Source of the DNA: JAYQKL01 sp049889415
Lineage (GTDB): Bacteria > Pseudomonadota > Alphaproteobacteria > RS24
Direction: 5' to 3'
Length of the DNA stretch: 64,000 nucleotides
Assembly: GCA_049889415.1 (NCBI GenBank)
Contig: JBMHDL010000003.1
Location: 248,001-312,000, forward strand
Shown here: in pieces, positions 7,587 to 17,069 of the stretch
How the letters are laid out: every line of letters begins with the position of its first letter
Position numbering within the stretch: the first letter of the stretch is position 1
Position numbers and translations under genes: made by a program
The notes under the pieces: generated by a model
What the model saw: only the letters and a program-made list of their open reading frames with translations
The model's database searches: none
Told to the model about the DNA's origin: nothing

Positions 7587-10013
7587 ATGGCAGGCGTGAT
7601 GGACGGTATCAAGGTTTTGGACTTAAGCTGGGGCGTCTCGGGACCGATGACCGCTATGCTGCTAGCGGATCACGGCGCTGATGTCACGCGCATTGAACGC
7701 CCTGAGGGCGACCCGTTTGGCGACCTTCTCGGATATCATGTTTGGCATCGCGGGAAAAAGAATGCTGTTCTTGACCTGAAAAATGCCGAAGACCTCGATC
7801 TTTTCTACAGGCTTGCCGCTGATGCAGATGTCTTGGTTGAGAGCTTTTCTCCGGAAGTCACCAAGCGTCTAAAAATTGATTATGAAACCCTGGCCGCTCT
7901 AAACCCCCGGCTGATTTACTGCACCATAACCGCTTACGGTGATGATACGCCGGATGCCGGACGCAAAGGATATGACACGCTGGTCGCAGCCCGCACCGGC
8001 CTGCAATATGAACAGCGCGGATGGCCGGAAGGCAGTGTTCGGCGTATGTCGAAGCTCGAAGATCCGTTTGCCGACATTGACATTGATGTCCAGTACAGAC
8101 CTGGCCCAGATCGGGAAGGCCCATTAAACGTGACGTCCCCCTGGCCAAGCCTCGGCGCATTTTTCTCACTGTCGACCGGACTGGCGGCTGCACTCTACGC
8201 GCGTGAAAACACCGGACGCGGCCAGCACGTCAAATCTTCCCTGCAACAGGGCGCCATGGTCTGCGGCAGTGGCGTCTGGCAACGCGCAGCCGACCCGCAT
8301 GCTGAAGGGTTCGACACCTGGATCATGAATGGTCGCAGCCCCAAAGGGCATTATGAGTGCAAGGACGGACGCTGGATTCACAATTGGGTACCCAATCCCC
8401 GTTTTATTCTTGAAGCCTCACGCGGTGACGAGATTGACGCCACACCTGATCTGACCGTACAGAACGACCCTGACCGGTTTGGGGTCGGACCGGAGGAAAT
8501 TCTGGTCATCGGGCATTATCAGCCCATTCTGGCCGACGCGTTCAAGAAATTCAATTGTGATGAATGGGTTGAGGCCGCCGCCACAGCCGGAGTCACCATT
8601 CAGGAATGCCGCTCCATCGAGGAGTCCCTGATTGACGAACTTTTGATTGCCGACAAATGTGTCACCACAGTTCAGGATGAAGCCCTCGGCCCGATCAATC
8701 AGGTTGGTATCACCTACAGGCTGGAAACCAGCCCCGGAGAGGTGCAGGGCCCGAAACGCGCCACCGGTGCCGATACGGATGCCATTAAAGCGCATGCCGC
8801 CGCCCTGCCCGCGCCTTCTCCCTCCGACCTGCTGGCACCAACCAATGAACCCCCACTTAAAGGCATTCGTGTGCTTGATCTTGGTCTGGCGATTGCCGGT
8901 CCGTTTGGCACTCAAATCCTGGCTGACCTGGGTGCAGAGGTAATCAAAATCAACGCCCTGTGGGACGGCTATTGGCACAAGACCCATATCGCAGCCATGG
9001 CCAATCGCGGCAAGCGTTCCATCGCTCTGATGCTGAAGAACCCCAAGGCCATGGAGATTTTGAAGAAGCTCATCGCCAGCTGTGATGTTGTCCAGCACAA
9101 TATGCGTTACGGCGCGACACAGCGCATGGGGCTGGACTATGAAACCCTGAGCAAAGAATTCCCGGAATTAATCTATTGCCATTCTCGTGGCTTTGAAAAA
9201 GGACCGCGCATGGATTTGCCTGGCAATGACCAGACGGGTGCTTGTTTGTCCGGTATCCAATATTCTGACGGAGCCCTGCATGACGGCGGCAAGCCTATGT
9301 GGTCGCTGACATCATTGGGAGACACCGGCAACGGATTCCTGACCGCGATCGCCATCTGCAATGCGCTGAAAGAGCGCAAAAAAACCGGCAAAGGTCAGTT
9401 CGTCGACACTTCCATCATCAATGCCGGCCTGCTGAACACCAGCTATGCGGTTGCCACGCCAGAAGGAAAAGGCTTTGACCGTCCGCTGCTCGACAAAAAC
9501 CATTTTGGTTTCGGCACCTTCAACCGCCTGTATCAAACAACTGATGGCTGGATTCAGGTCGCCGCCATGACCTCAACCGAACAAGCGGCACTGCTGGAAA
9601 CATTGGGCCTTGCTGATGATGACCAAAATGCGGCTGCCGCAGTGTTTTCAGACAAATCCTCCGCCGAGATGTTACAGCAGCTTCAAAATGCCGGAGTACC
9701 CGCAGAGGTTTCAGATCCTGAGGCCTCCATCAAACTGTTTGACAATCAGGATTTGAAAAAGCGTCAATGGACGGTTGAGTATCCCGAAAAGAATGTCGGT
9801 ACGATTGAGCAGATTGGCCTGACCTATGAACTGTCAGACACACCAGGTGTTATCCAATCTCCGCCGCTGATTGTCGGCCAACATACCGAAGAGCTTTTGC
9901 GCGAAATGGGGTATTCCGAGGAGGATATTGACACGCTGGCTTCTGAAATGGCCATTATGTGTGACCCGCCGCGAGAAGGTCAAAAAGACATGGAAAACCC
10001 TTGGGGACTATAA
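7587..10013 (+). CDS. Fused tandem CaiB/BaiF (family III) CoA-transferase
   Basis: 808 residues from ATG 7587 (GGAGGAA six bases upstream; the in-frame codon at 7542 is less likely). Two complete family III domains are joined: residues about 1-400 (VLDLSWGVSGPMTAMLLADHG) and about 430-808 (VLDLGLAIAGPFGTQILADLGA). The second domain keeps the catalytic Asp (Asp579 in SLGDTGNG), which forms the acyl/CoA intermediates. In the first domain the aligned motif is SLGAFFS, with Ala191 in place of Asp, so the N-terminal domain should be catalytically dead and perhaps structural, since the family works as interlocked dimers. It probably activates a steroid side-chain or ring-degradation acid as CoA ester. 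Confidence 0.9.
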   Translation: MAGVMDGIKVLDLSWGVSGPMTAMLLADHGADVTRIERPEGDPFGDLLGYHVWHRGKKNAVLDLKNAEDLDLFYRLAADADVLVESFSPEVTKRLKIDYETLAALNPRLIYCTITAYGDDTPDAGRKGYDTLVAARTGLQYEQRGWPEGSVRRMSKLEDPFADIDIDVQYRPGPDREGPLNVTSPWPSLGAFFSLSTGLAAALYARENTGRGQHVKSSLQQGAMVCGSGVWQRAADPHAEGFDTWIMNGRSPKGHYECKDGRWIHNWVPNPRFILEASRGDEIDATPDLTVQNDPDRFGVGPEEILVIGHYQPILADAFKKFNCDEWVEAAATAGVTIQECRSIEESLIDELLIADKCVTTVQDEALGPINQVGITYRLETSPGEVQGPKRATGADTDAIKAHAAALPAPSPSDLLAPTNEPPLKGIRVLDLGLAIAGPFGTQILADLGAEVIKINALWDGYWHKTHIAAMANRGKRSIALMLKNPKAMEILKKLIASCDVVQHNMRYGATQRMGLDYETLSKEFPELIYCHSRGFEKGPRMDLPGNDQTGACLSGIQYSDGALHDGGKPMWSLTSLGDTGNGFLTAIAICNALKERKKTGKGQFVDTSIINAGLLNTSYAVATPEGKGFDRPLLDKNHFGFGTFNRLYQTTDGWIQVAAMTSTEQAALLETLGLADDDQNAAAAVFSDKSSAEMLQQLQNAGVPAEVSDPEASIKLFDNQDLKKRQWTVEYPEKNVGTIEQIGLTYELSDTPGVIQSPPLIVGQHTEELLREMGYSEEDIDTLASEMAIMCDPPREGQKDMENPWGL

Positions 10014-10028
10014 ACGGGAGGAATGAAG

Positions 10029-10430
10029 ATGCGTCCAGACCCTATAATGAGACTTGACTCCGCCTTCTTCTGGGAAGCGGCCGAAAGAGGCGAATTGATG
10101 ATTCAAAAATGCGCTGATACGGACACTTATCTTCATCCGCCACGCCCGATGAGTCCCTTTTCTCACTCCACTGAGAAAGTCTATGAGAAAATGTCCGGCA
10201 AGGGCAAAATTCTGAGTTTTGCGCAACAGGTCACGCCCGGCGCCTTCGGGTTTGAAACTTCACCCGTGGCCATTCTCGTCGCCCTTGATGAGGGGGTTAA
10301 CATTGTTTCCAGTCTTGAGGGTGTGGATATTGAAGACGTCTATCCAGGCATGCGGGTCGAAGTTGATTTTGCCGAAACGAGCGGCGGCAAGAAAGTGCCG
10401 GTCTTTCGTCCAGCCAAGGAGGGGTCGTGA
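10029..10430 (+). CDS. DUF35 OB-fold protein, partner of the thiolase-like aldolase
   Basis: 133 residues from ATG 10029 (GGGAGG correctly spaced; ATG 10023 is too close). The N-terminal helix RLDSAFFWEAAERGELMIQKC and the C-terminal OB fold are those of DUF35/ChsH2 proteins, which bind acyl-CoA ligands next to thiolase-like partners. The normal four-Cys zinc ribbon is not there: only one Cys (in QKCADTDT) remains, followed by the family's PPRPMSPFS-like segment. The stop overlaps the next start (GTGATG), an arrangement typical of DUF35/Ltp2 pairs that carry out retro-aldol cleavage of steroid side-chain CoA intermediates. Confidence 0.82.
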   Translation: MRPDPIMRLDSAFFWEAAERGELMIQKCADTDTYLHPPRPMSPFSHSTEKVYEKMSGKGKILSFAQQVTPGAFGFETSPVAILVALDEGVNIVSSLEGVDIEDVYPGMRVEVDFAETSGGKKVPVFRPAKEGS

Positions 10431-11584
10431 TGTCACAGGATAATCTCGCAGTCATCGCCGGTATTGGCCAGACCGAATTTTCCAAAAATTCAGGTCGTTC
10501 CGAGCAACAGCTCGCAGCAGAGTGTGTGTTGGCCGCCTGTCAGGATGCGGGCATTTCGCCCGAAACCATTGACGGTATGATCACCTTCACCATTGACAAT
10601 AATGATGAAGTGGATGTCATGCGCTCGGTCGGGGCCAAAGAAATCAATTATACGTCGCGTTTGCCGCAAGGCGGTGCCGGCTCGGTAACCACTATTGTCC
10701 ATGCCAAAAAACTTGTTGAATCCGGCATGTGCAACACGGTCGTTGTTTGGCGCGCCATGAACGAGCGGTCACAATACCGTTTCGGCCAGCCAGCCCCATC
10801 GATAAGTCCGGACGCACATAGCTCCACTTTCCTTGAATGGTGTTTCCCCTATGGTGCTCAGACACCCGCCGCTTGGGAAGTGCTGTCCTGTGCGCCTTAC
10901 ATGTACAAGGCCGGTGTCACCACCGAAGACCTTGGGCGCATCGCCGTTATTATGCGCCAAAATGCGGCCACCAATCCCGACGCCTGGTTTTACGAAAAAC
11001 CGATTACGCTTGAAGACCATCAAAACAGCCGCTGGATCGTCAAACCCTGGTTACGCCTGCTGGACTGCTGCCAGGAGTCGGATGGCGGGGTAGCCATCAT
11101 CATCACGCGTCAGGATATGGCACGCGACATGAAGCAAATGCCGGTTAAGATCCTCGGGGCTGAATATGCCTTCTTGTTCAATCACGAAATCGTTTCTGAC
11201 TTTTACGAGGGTGACATCACCACGCTTGAAAACAGTGAACGTGTGACGGAAAAACTGACGGCCGCAGCCGGTATTGCGCCAAAAGACACCAATGTTGCAA
11301 TGATTTATGACAATTTCACACCGCAGGTACTGCGCCAATTGGAAGGGTTCGGCTATTGCGGCTACGGTGAAGCCAAGGATTACGTCAAAGACGGACACCT
11401 TGACCCTGGCGGCAAAACACCGCTTAGCCCGAATGGCGGCTTGATTGGGGAAGCCTATATTCACGGTCTCAACAACATCACCGAAGGTGTGCGTCAAGTT
11501 CGCGGAACAGCCGTGAATCAGGTTAGAGATGCTGAAACCGCGTTTTTGGCTTCCGGTCTTGCCGGCGCCATTCTCGGAAAATAA
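10430..11584 (+). CDS. Thiolase-superfamily lipid-transfer protein, Ltp2-like aldolase
   Basis: 384 residues; ATG 10430 follows AAGGAGGGG. The protein has the nonspecific lipid-transfer/thiolase fold (AVIAGIGQTEFSKNSGRSEQQLAAE at the N-terminus, LSPNGGLIGEAYIHGLNNITEG near the C-terminus). Ltp2-type members lack true thiolase activity and, with a DUF35 partner, cleave 17-hydroxy-steroid-22-oyl-CoA into a 17-ketosteroid and propionyl-CoA. The preceding overlapping DUF35 gene supports that role. Whether the steroid side chain is the actual substrate is inferred from the neighbourhood. Confidence 0.85.
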   Translation: MSQDNLAVIAGIGQTEFSKNSGRSEQQLAAECVLAACQDAGISPETIDGMITFTIDNNDEVDVMRSVGAKEINYTSRLPQGGAGSVTTIVHAKKLVESGMCNTVVVWRAMNERSQYRFGQPAPSISPDAHSSTFLEWCFPYGAQTPAAWEVLSCAPYMYKAGVTTEDLGRIAVIMRQNAATNPDAWFYEKPITLEDHQNSRWIVKPWLRLLDCCQESDGGVAIIITRQDMARDMKQMPVKILGAEYAFLFNHEIVSDFYEGDITTLENSERVTEKLTAAAGIAPKDTNVAMIYDNFTPQVLRQLEGFGYCGYGEAKDYVKDGHLDPGGKTPLSPNGGLIGEAYIHGLNNITEGVRQVRGTAVNQVRDAETAFLASGLAGAILGK

Positions 11585-11616
11585 AGTCAATTTATCCCAA
11601 CATATCGGAATCTAAG

Positions 11617-11922
11617 ATGACAGTTTATAAAGCAGGAACAAAACTCAACAGTGCCGTCTGCGATACGCAAATCATGATTTTGCGTGTCCCCGGTGATGAT
11701 ATGGACATCAGCTGTGGCGGAGCGGCCATGCAAACCGACGAGGTTGCTGATAAAGGAGCTGTTGATGCCGCCTTTGCCGGAGGCACTCTGCCGGGCAAGC
11801 GCTATGTAGACGACGCGGAGACCATGGAATTTCTCTGCACCCGTGGGGGCGAAGGCACCATAGCCGTCAACGGGACGGCACTGGATATTAAACAGGCCAA
11901 GCGCCTGCCGTCCTCCGATTAA
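11617..11922 (+). CDS. Small conserved-looking hypothetical protein
   Basis: 101 residues, no membrane segment or signal. It has two Cys (VCDTQI, ISCGGAAM) and a third in FLCTRGG, and a C-terminal GTIAVNGTALDIKQAK resembling a small beta domain. I do not recognise the family. It fits tightly between the Ltp2-like gene and the acyl-CoA ligase (9 bases before the ligase start), so it belongs to the same operon and probably assists CoA-ester chemistry; that is inference from position only. Confidence 0.6.
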   Translation: MTVYKAGTKLNSAVCDTQIMILRVPGDDMDISCGGAAMQTDEVADKGAVDAAFAGGTLPGKRYVDDAETMEFLCTRGGEGTIAVNGTALDIKQAKRLPSSD

Positions 11923-11931
11923 GGCATTCAC

Positions 11932-13416
11932 ATGAACATCTATCTCGTCCTGCAAATGGCGTCTGATGCGATGCCAGACAGGGTGGCCGTAACCAATGGC
12001 GACCGCAGCCTCACCTATGCAGAGCTGGCGGAAGCGGCGCGAAAACTGGCAGCCTCCCTGCCAGAGGGTCACCGCATTGGTTACATTGACGAGAGTGACA
12101 TCACCGCCCCGGTCGCCCTGTTTGCGGCAGCCCTGCGGGGCACGCCATATGTACCGATGAATTATCGCTTGGCGGAGGATCAAATTGACGCCCTGCTTAT
12201 GCGCATCACCCCAGCTACTCTCATTACCGACAAGGGATTTGAGATTGACGACATCACCTTGATGCCGCATCAGGAAGTCTTGGACTCAGGATCTTTATGG
12301 GAGGCTGAAGCCCCCGATGAAGAAGGCTTGATCGCGATTGAATTATTTACGAGCGGCACGACCGGGGAACCCAAATCCGCGATTTTGCGCCACGACAATC
12401 TGATGTCCTATATTCTTGGCACGGTAGAATTTATGAGTGCGGATGAGGAGGAAGCGGCTCTATTGTCTGTTCCGCCCTATCATATTGCCGGTATATCAGC
12501 GGTTCTGAGCTCCACCTATTTGGGCCGACGGATGGTGCAATTGCCGAACTTCTCACCGGAAGAGTGGCTGCGCCTTGCCAGTACGGAACGCATCACCAAT
12601 GCCTTTGTCGTGCCGACCATGCTGCAACGCATCATTGAACACGCGGATGAAAACGGTCTGCCGGATTTAAGTGCGATGCGAGCGATTGCCTATGGCGGTG
12701 GAAAAATGCCCCTATCGGTGATTGAAAAAGCCATGGACATGTTGCCTCAAGTTGATTTTACCAATGCCTATGGGCTGACGGAAACCAGCTCTACCATTGC
12801 ATTGCTCGACCCTGAAGCTCATCGTGCTGCTTATGGTTCGTCGGACCCGCTAGTGCGTGCCCGCCTCGCTTCTGTCGGACAACCCCTACCCACCATTGAA
12901 CTCGAAATCCGCGATGAGGATGGAACCCCTTGCCCGGCCGAAACTCCAGGAGATGTCTTTGTGCGTGGAGATCAGGTCAGCGGCGAATATCATGGCGCCG
13001 GTTCGATGCTGGATGCGGAGGGTTGGTTCCCGACCCGGGATCGTGGTTATCTTGACGCTGAGGGTTTTCTGTTTCTAGACGGACGGGCAGATGATGTAAT
13101 TGTCCGCGGTGGAGAAAACATCTCGCCGGGTGAGATCGAGGATGTTCTGATCAACCATGAGGCTGTTCGAGATGTGGCTGTGTTGGCGATACCGGACGAA
13201 GAATGGGGAGAGGCTGTCGGAGCTGTGATTGTTGCCGAAGATGATACCAACCCACCGTCTGAAGCAATATTATGTGATCTTGTCAAAGACAAACTACGCT
13301 CCAGCCGGGTGCCGGCCAAAATCATCTTCAAAAATGAACTGCCTTATAATGAAACCGGCAAACTGTTGCGAAGACTCTTGCGGAGCGAGTTCGAAACTGC
13401 TCAAGATGAGGTATGA
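11932..13416 (+). CDS. AMP-dependent acyl-CoA synthetase/ligase
   Basis: 494 residues of the ANL superfamily. The P-loop is LFTSGTTGEPKSAIL, the aromatic motif YGLTET, the hinge region FLDGRADDVIVRGGENISPGEIE, and the C-terminal catalytic Lys lies in ETGKLLRR. It makes acyl-adenylate and then acyl-CoA from a carboxylic acid; in this context probably a steroid side-chain or ring-derived acid. Its stop overlaps the next start (ATGA, 13413-13416), so it is translated with the following CoA-transferase. Confidence 0.93.
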   Translation: MNIYLVLQMASDAMPDRVAVTNGDRSLTYAELAEAARKLAASLPEGHRIGYIDESDITAPVALFAAALRGTPYVPMNYRLAEDQIDALLMRITPATLITDKGFEIDDITLMPHQEVLDSGSLWEAEAPDEEGLIAIELFTSGTTGEPKSAILRHDNLMSYILGTVEFMSADEEEAALLSVPPYHIAGISAVLSSTYLGRRMVQLPNFSPEEWLRLASTERITNAFVVPTMLQRIIEHADENGLPDLSAMRAIAYGGGKMPLSVIEKAMDMLPQVDFTNAYGLTETSSTIALLDPEAHRAAYGSSDPLVRARLASVGQPLPTIELEIRDEDGTPCPAETPGDVFVRGDQVSGEYHGAGSMLDAEGWFPTRDRGYLDAEGFLFLDGRADDVIVRGGENISPGEIEDVLINHEAVRDVAVLAIPDEEWGEAVGAVIVAEDDTNPPSEAILCDLVKDKLRSSRVPAKIIFKNELPYNETGKLLRRLLRSEFETAQDEV

Positions 13417-14789
13417 CCGCTTATTCCCGCGCCGCTGATTATGCCCGCAAGTTGTTTGAAACTTTCGACTTGGATGATGCCTGCATCAGAAAGGTCGGTC
13501 ATTTTGACCCTCACCCGACAGCCTGGCACAGAAGCGGCCTGCAAAATTTGACCGGCCAAGCCGGCTTACTGTTCCCCGTTGATGTGACATGTGCTGCCGA
13601 CGGCGCGCTGTTGGCATTGAAATCCCTTGCACCAGACCATCAATCGAAACTCCCTGAAAACGGCATCCAACTTGTCGGAGAACGCCACCATTTGCTCGGT
13701 CTGAAAGGGCGTGACAGCATATCGGCAAATGGCTACACCTATCTTTTTGATGCCGCCGATGGTCGCTTTGCCCTGTCGCTGACAAGACAGGAGGATATCG
13801 ATATTCTCCCCGCTCTGACATTCGGTGCCTTTGAAGGACATCCCGATTGCCTAGTCCATAATCGGGATGATTGGCTGGGTAGCGTTAGGGACATTTTCAA
13901 AACCTTGCCCGTTGACCAGCTTGTGGAGCAAGGGGTTGCCTGCGGCTTGCCCATTGCCTCATACGGCACATACCCCCCTGAGTTACAGACTTCCGCATGG
14001 TGTACACCGCATCACCGACCATCTGGAATTAAAACCAAACCTGTCCGCCCCCCGCTGGTGCTGGATTTCACCAGCTTATGGGCCGGTCCGTTGGCCGGGA
14101 GTCTGCTCGCTGACATTGGCGCCACCGTCATCAAGGTGGAAAGCACGGACAGACCTGACGGTTCACGCAGCGGGAACCGGATCTTTTATGACCTGATGAA
14201 TGGTCGTAAGCAGAATCTTGCCCTGAACTTTAAAGACCCCGGAGATCTCAAAACCCTCAGCACGCTGATCGCCAGAGCCGATATTATTCTTGAGGGATCG
14301 CGCCCAAGGGCCTTGAAGCAATTGGGTCTAGATGCGGAACAACTGGTTGCAGACATGCCCGGCAAAACATGGGTCAGCATCACCGCGCATGGTAGATATG
14401 GTGACAGCGCCAATCGTATCGGGTTCGGTGATGACATATCTGTCGAGGCAGGTTTTCCCGCGATTATGGAGACACATTACGGCACCCCCTGCTTTGTCGG
14501 AGACGCCATTGCTGACCCCTTTAGCGGCTTACATGCCGCCTTTGCGGCCTATGCCGGTCATTTGAGCGGTAGTGGGTTAATAGATTTACCGATGATCAAT
14601 GTTCTCAGGCATGTTCTTGAATTCGGGAAATCATTCGAATACCACACTGACATGGACACGGTCGGGGAAACGGCGCCCTACCCTTCCCGTCATGTCAGAT
14701 ACCACGCCGGAGCGCATGGGGCCGACACCGACCGTTTGCAACAGCTTGTTTTGACCGGGGAGATGCTGCATGCTGATCCAACAGGCTGA
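13413..14789 (+). CDS. Family III CoA-transferase-like protein with divergent N-terminal half
   Basis: 458 residues. From about residue 210 it is clearly CaiB/BaiF-like (LVLDFTSLWAGPLAGSLLADIGATVIKVES, NLALNFKDPGDLKTL) and keeps an Asp in the active-site segment GDAIADPFSGLHAAFAA. The first about 200 residues (starting MTAYSRAADYARKL) do not look like the canonical first half; the order appears permuted or a second degenerate domain has been fused in front. The C-terminus after LPMINVLRHVLEFG is short. It overlaps the ligase upstream by 4 bases and the amidohydrolase downstream by 20. Confidence 0.8.
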   Translation: MTAYSRAADYARKLFETFDLDDACIRKVGHFDPHPTAWHRSGLQNLTGQAGLLFPVDVTCAADGALLALKSLAPDHQSKLPENGIQLVGERHHLLGLKGRDSISANGYTYLFDAADGRFALSLTRQEDIDILPALTFGAFEGHPDCLVHNRDDWLGSVRDIFKTLPVDQLVEQGVACGLPIASYGTYPPELQTSAWCTPHHRPSGIKTKPVRPPLVLDFTSLWAGPLAGSLLADIGATVIKVESTDRPDGSRSGNRIFYDLMNGRKQNLALNFKDPGDLKTLSTLIARADIILEGSRPRALKQLGLDAEQLVADMPGKTWVSITAHGRYGDSANRIGFGDDISVEAGFPAIMETHYGTPCFVGDAIADPFSGLHAAFAAYAGHLSGSGLIDLPMINVLRHVLEFGKSFEYHTDMDTVGETAPYPSRHVRYHAGAHGADTDRLQQLVLTGEMLHADPTG

Positions 14790-16107
14790 AGCCAACGGTG
14801 TGATCACAGATGTCAGAATCAAAGAGGGCAAAATCTGCGAGATTGCCCCGACCCTGACGGCACGGGACGGAGAAACCGTTATCAAGGCGCAGGGCAATGC
14901 ACTCTTGGCCGGTCTGCACGATCATCATATCCATCTCAATGCAACGGCAGCGGCCCTGAATTCCGTCAAATGCGGACCGCCGGTAGTTTCAACTGAAAAT
15001 GCCCTGCGCAAAGCCCTGCACACAGCTTTTGCGGCTGCTCCGGACAGAACCGAAATACGTGGCATCGGCTATTATGAGAGTGTGGCCGGAGACATAGATT
15101 GTCACTGGCTCGACAAAAATGGGCCGGATTTGCCGATCCGCATCCAGCACCGGACGGGACGCCTGTGGATTTTCAACAGCAAGGCCAAACAAAAGTTGAA
15201 CTACCCTGTACCGGATGATGGGCGGCTGTTTGACGCGGACAGTGAAATTCGTCAAAAAAGTGGGCAAGGTCAACCCGACCTGACAGCGCTTGTGCAAAAA
15301 CTTCTCTCTTTCGGCATCACTGGTGTAACCGAAGTGACGCCGAACAACACCGCCGACGACTTCATACATCTTCGTGACGCCACAGTCCCGTTGAGAGTAA
15401 GGATTATGGGACAGCACAGCCTCTCGCCCGATTTAGCGACAGGTCATAGTTCACTGGGTCAGGTTAAACTGCATTATCATGAACATGATTTGCCGGATGT
15501 GGATACCCTGTCCGCCCTGATCAAAAAAGCACATGACAGCGGACGCGGCATCGCATCGCATTGTGTCACCCATGCTGAACTGATGATGACGCTCTTGGCC
15601 CTTGATCAGGCCGGAGCGCACAAGGATGACCGCATTGAGCATGCCGCACTGACAAGTCCGGCCGCTCTAGAGTTGATACAAAAGTTGGATGTGGCTGTCG
15701 TCACGCAACCGAATTTCATTGGTGAACGCGCAGAGGCTTATGAACGCGATGTTGCGGCGGAAGATCATCCCTGCTTATGGCGGGTCGGGTCATTTCAGGC
15801 CGCCGGTGTCCCGCTGGCTGCGGGGAGCGATGCGCCATTTGGGGATTTTGACCCATGGGCGGCCATGGCACATGCCTGCACCCGACCCGAAGCACTCGAT
15901 TTTGGAGAAAGTGTCCCGCCTGAACAGGCCCTAGCTCTGTATCAGAAACAAGCCGAAGATTTGCGCCGAACCCGCAAGGTACAAATCGGTGAACCGGCGG
16001 ATTTGTGCCTGCTGACGTCAGACTGGCAACAGGCACGCCGTGATCTTGGCGCGGTTACGGTTGCGGCCACATTTATTGATGGTGAATGCGTCTATTCCAG
16101 AAGCTGA
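14770..16107 (+). CDS. Amidohydrolase-superfamily metal-dependent hydrolase
   Basis: 445 residues. The composite N-terminal beta domain leads into GLHDHHIHLNA with the HxH metal ligands, and later ASHCVTHAELM, IEHAAL and AGSDAPFGDFDPW supply the remaining His and Asp ligands of a YtcJ-like TIM barrel. The start at 14770 lies inside the preceding gene, preceded by GGGGAG. It hydrolyses a C-N or lactone bond; no substrate can be named. The reading frame overlaps the end of the convergent enoyl-CoA hydratase by 16 bases. Confidence 0.88.
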   Translation: MLIQQAEANGVITDVRIKEGKICEIAPTLTARDGETVIKAQGNALLAGLHDHHIHLNATAAALNSVKCGPPVVSTENALRKALHTAFAAAPDRTEIRGIGYYESVAGDIDCHWLDKNGPDLPIRIQHRTGRLWIFNSKAKQKLNYPVPDDGRLFDADSEIRQKSGQGQPDLTALVQKLLSFGITGVTEVTPNNTADDFIHLRDATVPLRVRIMGQHSLSPDLATGHSSLGQVKLHYHEHDLPDVDTLSALIKKAHDSGRGIASHCVTHAELMMTLLALDQAGAHKDDRIEHAALTSPAALELIQKLDVAVVTQPNFIGERAEAYERDVAAEDHPCLWRVGSFQAAGVPLAAGSDAPFGDFDPWAAMAHACTRPEALDFGESVPPEQALALYQKQAEDLRRTRKVQIGEPADLCLLTSDWQQARRDLGAVTVAATFIDGECVYSRS

Positions 16108-17069
16108 TCCACAAGCCCCCATTCATAAGCCTGTCGCGCCCTTATTTTTCTCATGGACAATGCCATGTAAGCCGTACGATGCCTACCTATTTTGCGGGTC
16201 AGGCTGACCGTGCCGCCCGCCCCTGGTATCAGGCCATATTTCAACTCAGGCAATTGAAACCAGGCTTTTGACGATGCGCGAAGGTGCCCTGCAAAAGCAG
16301 CGATTTCCGTCCCGGCACCAATGGCGGCTCCTTCTACGGTAACATTTAAGGGTTTCGCGAGCTTTACAAGCTCGCGAGCCGGCAATCTGATTGACCTGAT
16401 CCAATGCGCCGTCGCAGGGTCAGAAACGCGACCGAATTCGTAAAGATCCCCGCCGATGGAAAAACTTCGTCCCTGCGCGGATAAAAAAACCTCTTTAATT
16501 TCCGGGTCAAGCCGTGCAAGTTCGAGGGCTTCACACAGGGCGTCGCGTAATTCAGCCGTGATGACATTATGCTGATGCGGATTTGAAAAGGTCAGTTCCA
16601 GCCCACCATTTTCCAATTTTGAGATTTTTAGGGGCGTAGCAATCCCGACTTTTTCTGGGGATGAAAACCCTGTAAGCCAGGCACTGAATTCCGGCCCTTT
16701 TTGGACGGTAGCATATGCCAAACTCTCAGCTGTCAATGCCTGTGCGGCAGGAAGCTGTTCGCTCAAACGTAATTGCTGCACCAGTGTCATGGCGGCAATC
16801 GGCGCTGCTTCAATATTGGCGGTGATGACCTCTGCCTCCCCCTCAGACGTCACCAGAACGTCACAGGCCTGCTCAAGCGCAGGACATGTCTGACCAGCTT
16901 CGATTAAACCAATGACCGGGCACGGAACGTCCAGAAGCCATGCCGCCAAACCTGCATGATCCTCAGACAATCGGAAAAACAGGTAAGGCCATTCGGTGTC
17001 CGGACCGAAGCAGGCCATCGAGGGTTGCTCCCGCATCAAGCTAAAAATTTCAGTCTGCAATAACACCAT
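16092..17069 (-). CDS. Enoyl-CoA hydratase/isomerase-family protein with degenerate duplicated N-terminal crotonase half
   Basis: 325 residues from ATG 17069, which has a purine-rich leader including AGGAGG; ATG 17102 is possible. The C-terminal half is a recognisable crotonase: VFLSAQGRSFSIGGDLYEF (first oxyanion loop), VEGAAIGAGTEIAAFAGHLRAS and FQLPELKYGLIPGAGGTVSL (second loop). The N-terminal about 140 residues also read like a worn crotonase core (CPVIGLIEAG, ACDVLVTSEGEAEVITANIEAAP), suggesting internal duplication with loss of the first active site. Likely role: hydration of an unsaturated steroid-derived CoA ester. Confidence 0.85.
   Translation of the reverse strand: MVLLQTEIFSLMREQPSMACFGPDTEWPYLFFRLSEDHAGLAAWLLDVPCPVIGLIEAGQTCPALEQACDVLVTSEGEAEVITANIEAAPIAAMTLVQQLRLSEQLPAAQALTAESLAYATVQKGPEFSAWLTGFSSPEKVGIATPLKISKLENGGLELTFSNPHQHNVITAELRDALCEALELARLDPEIKEVFLSAQGRSFSIGGDLYEFGRVSDPATAHWIRSIRLPARELVKLAKPLNVTVEGAAIGAGTEIAAFAGHLRASSKAWFQLPELKYGLIPGAGGTVSLTRKIGRHRTAYMALSMRKIRARQAYEWGLVDQLLE

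Noticed and set aside
8418..9098. 226-codon minus-strand frame opposite the CoA-transferase
   Set aside because: Shadow frame with no start signal or family resemblance.
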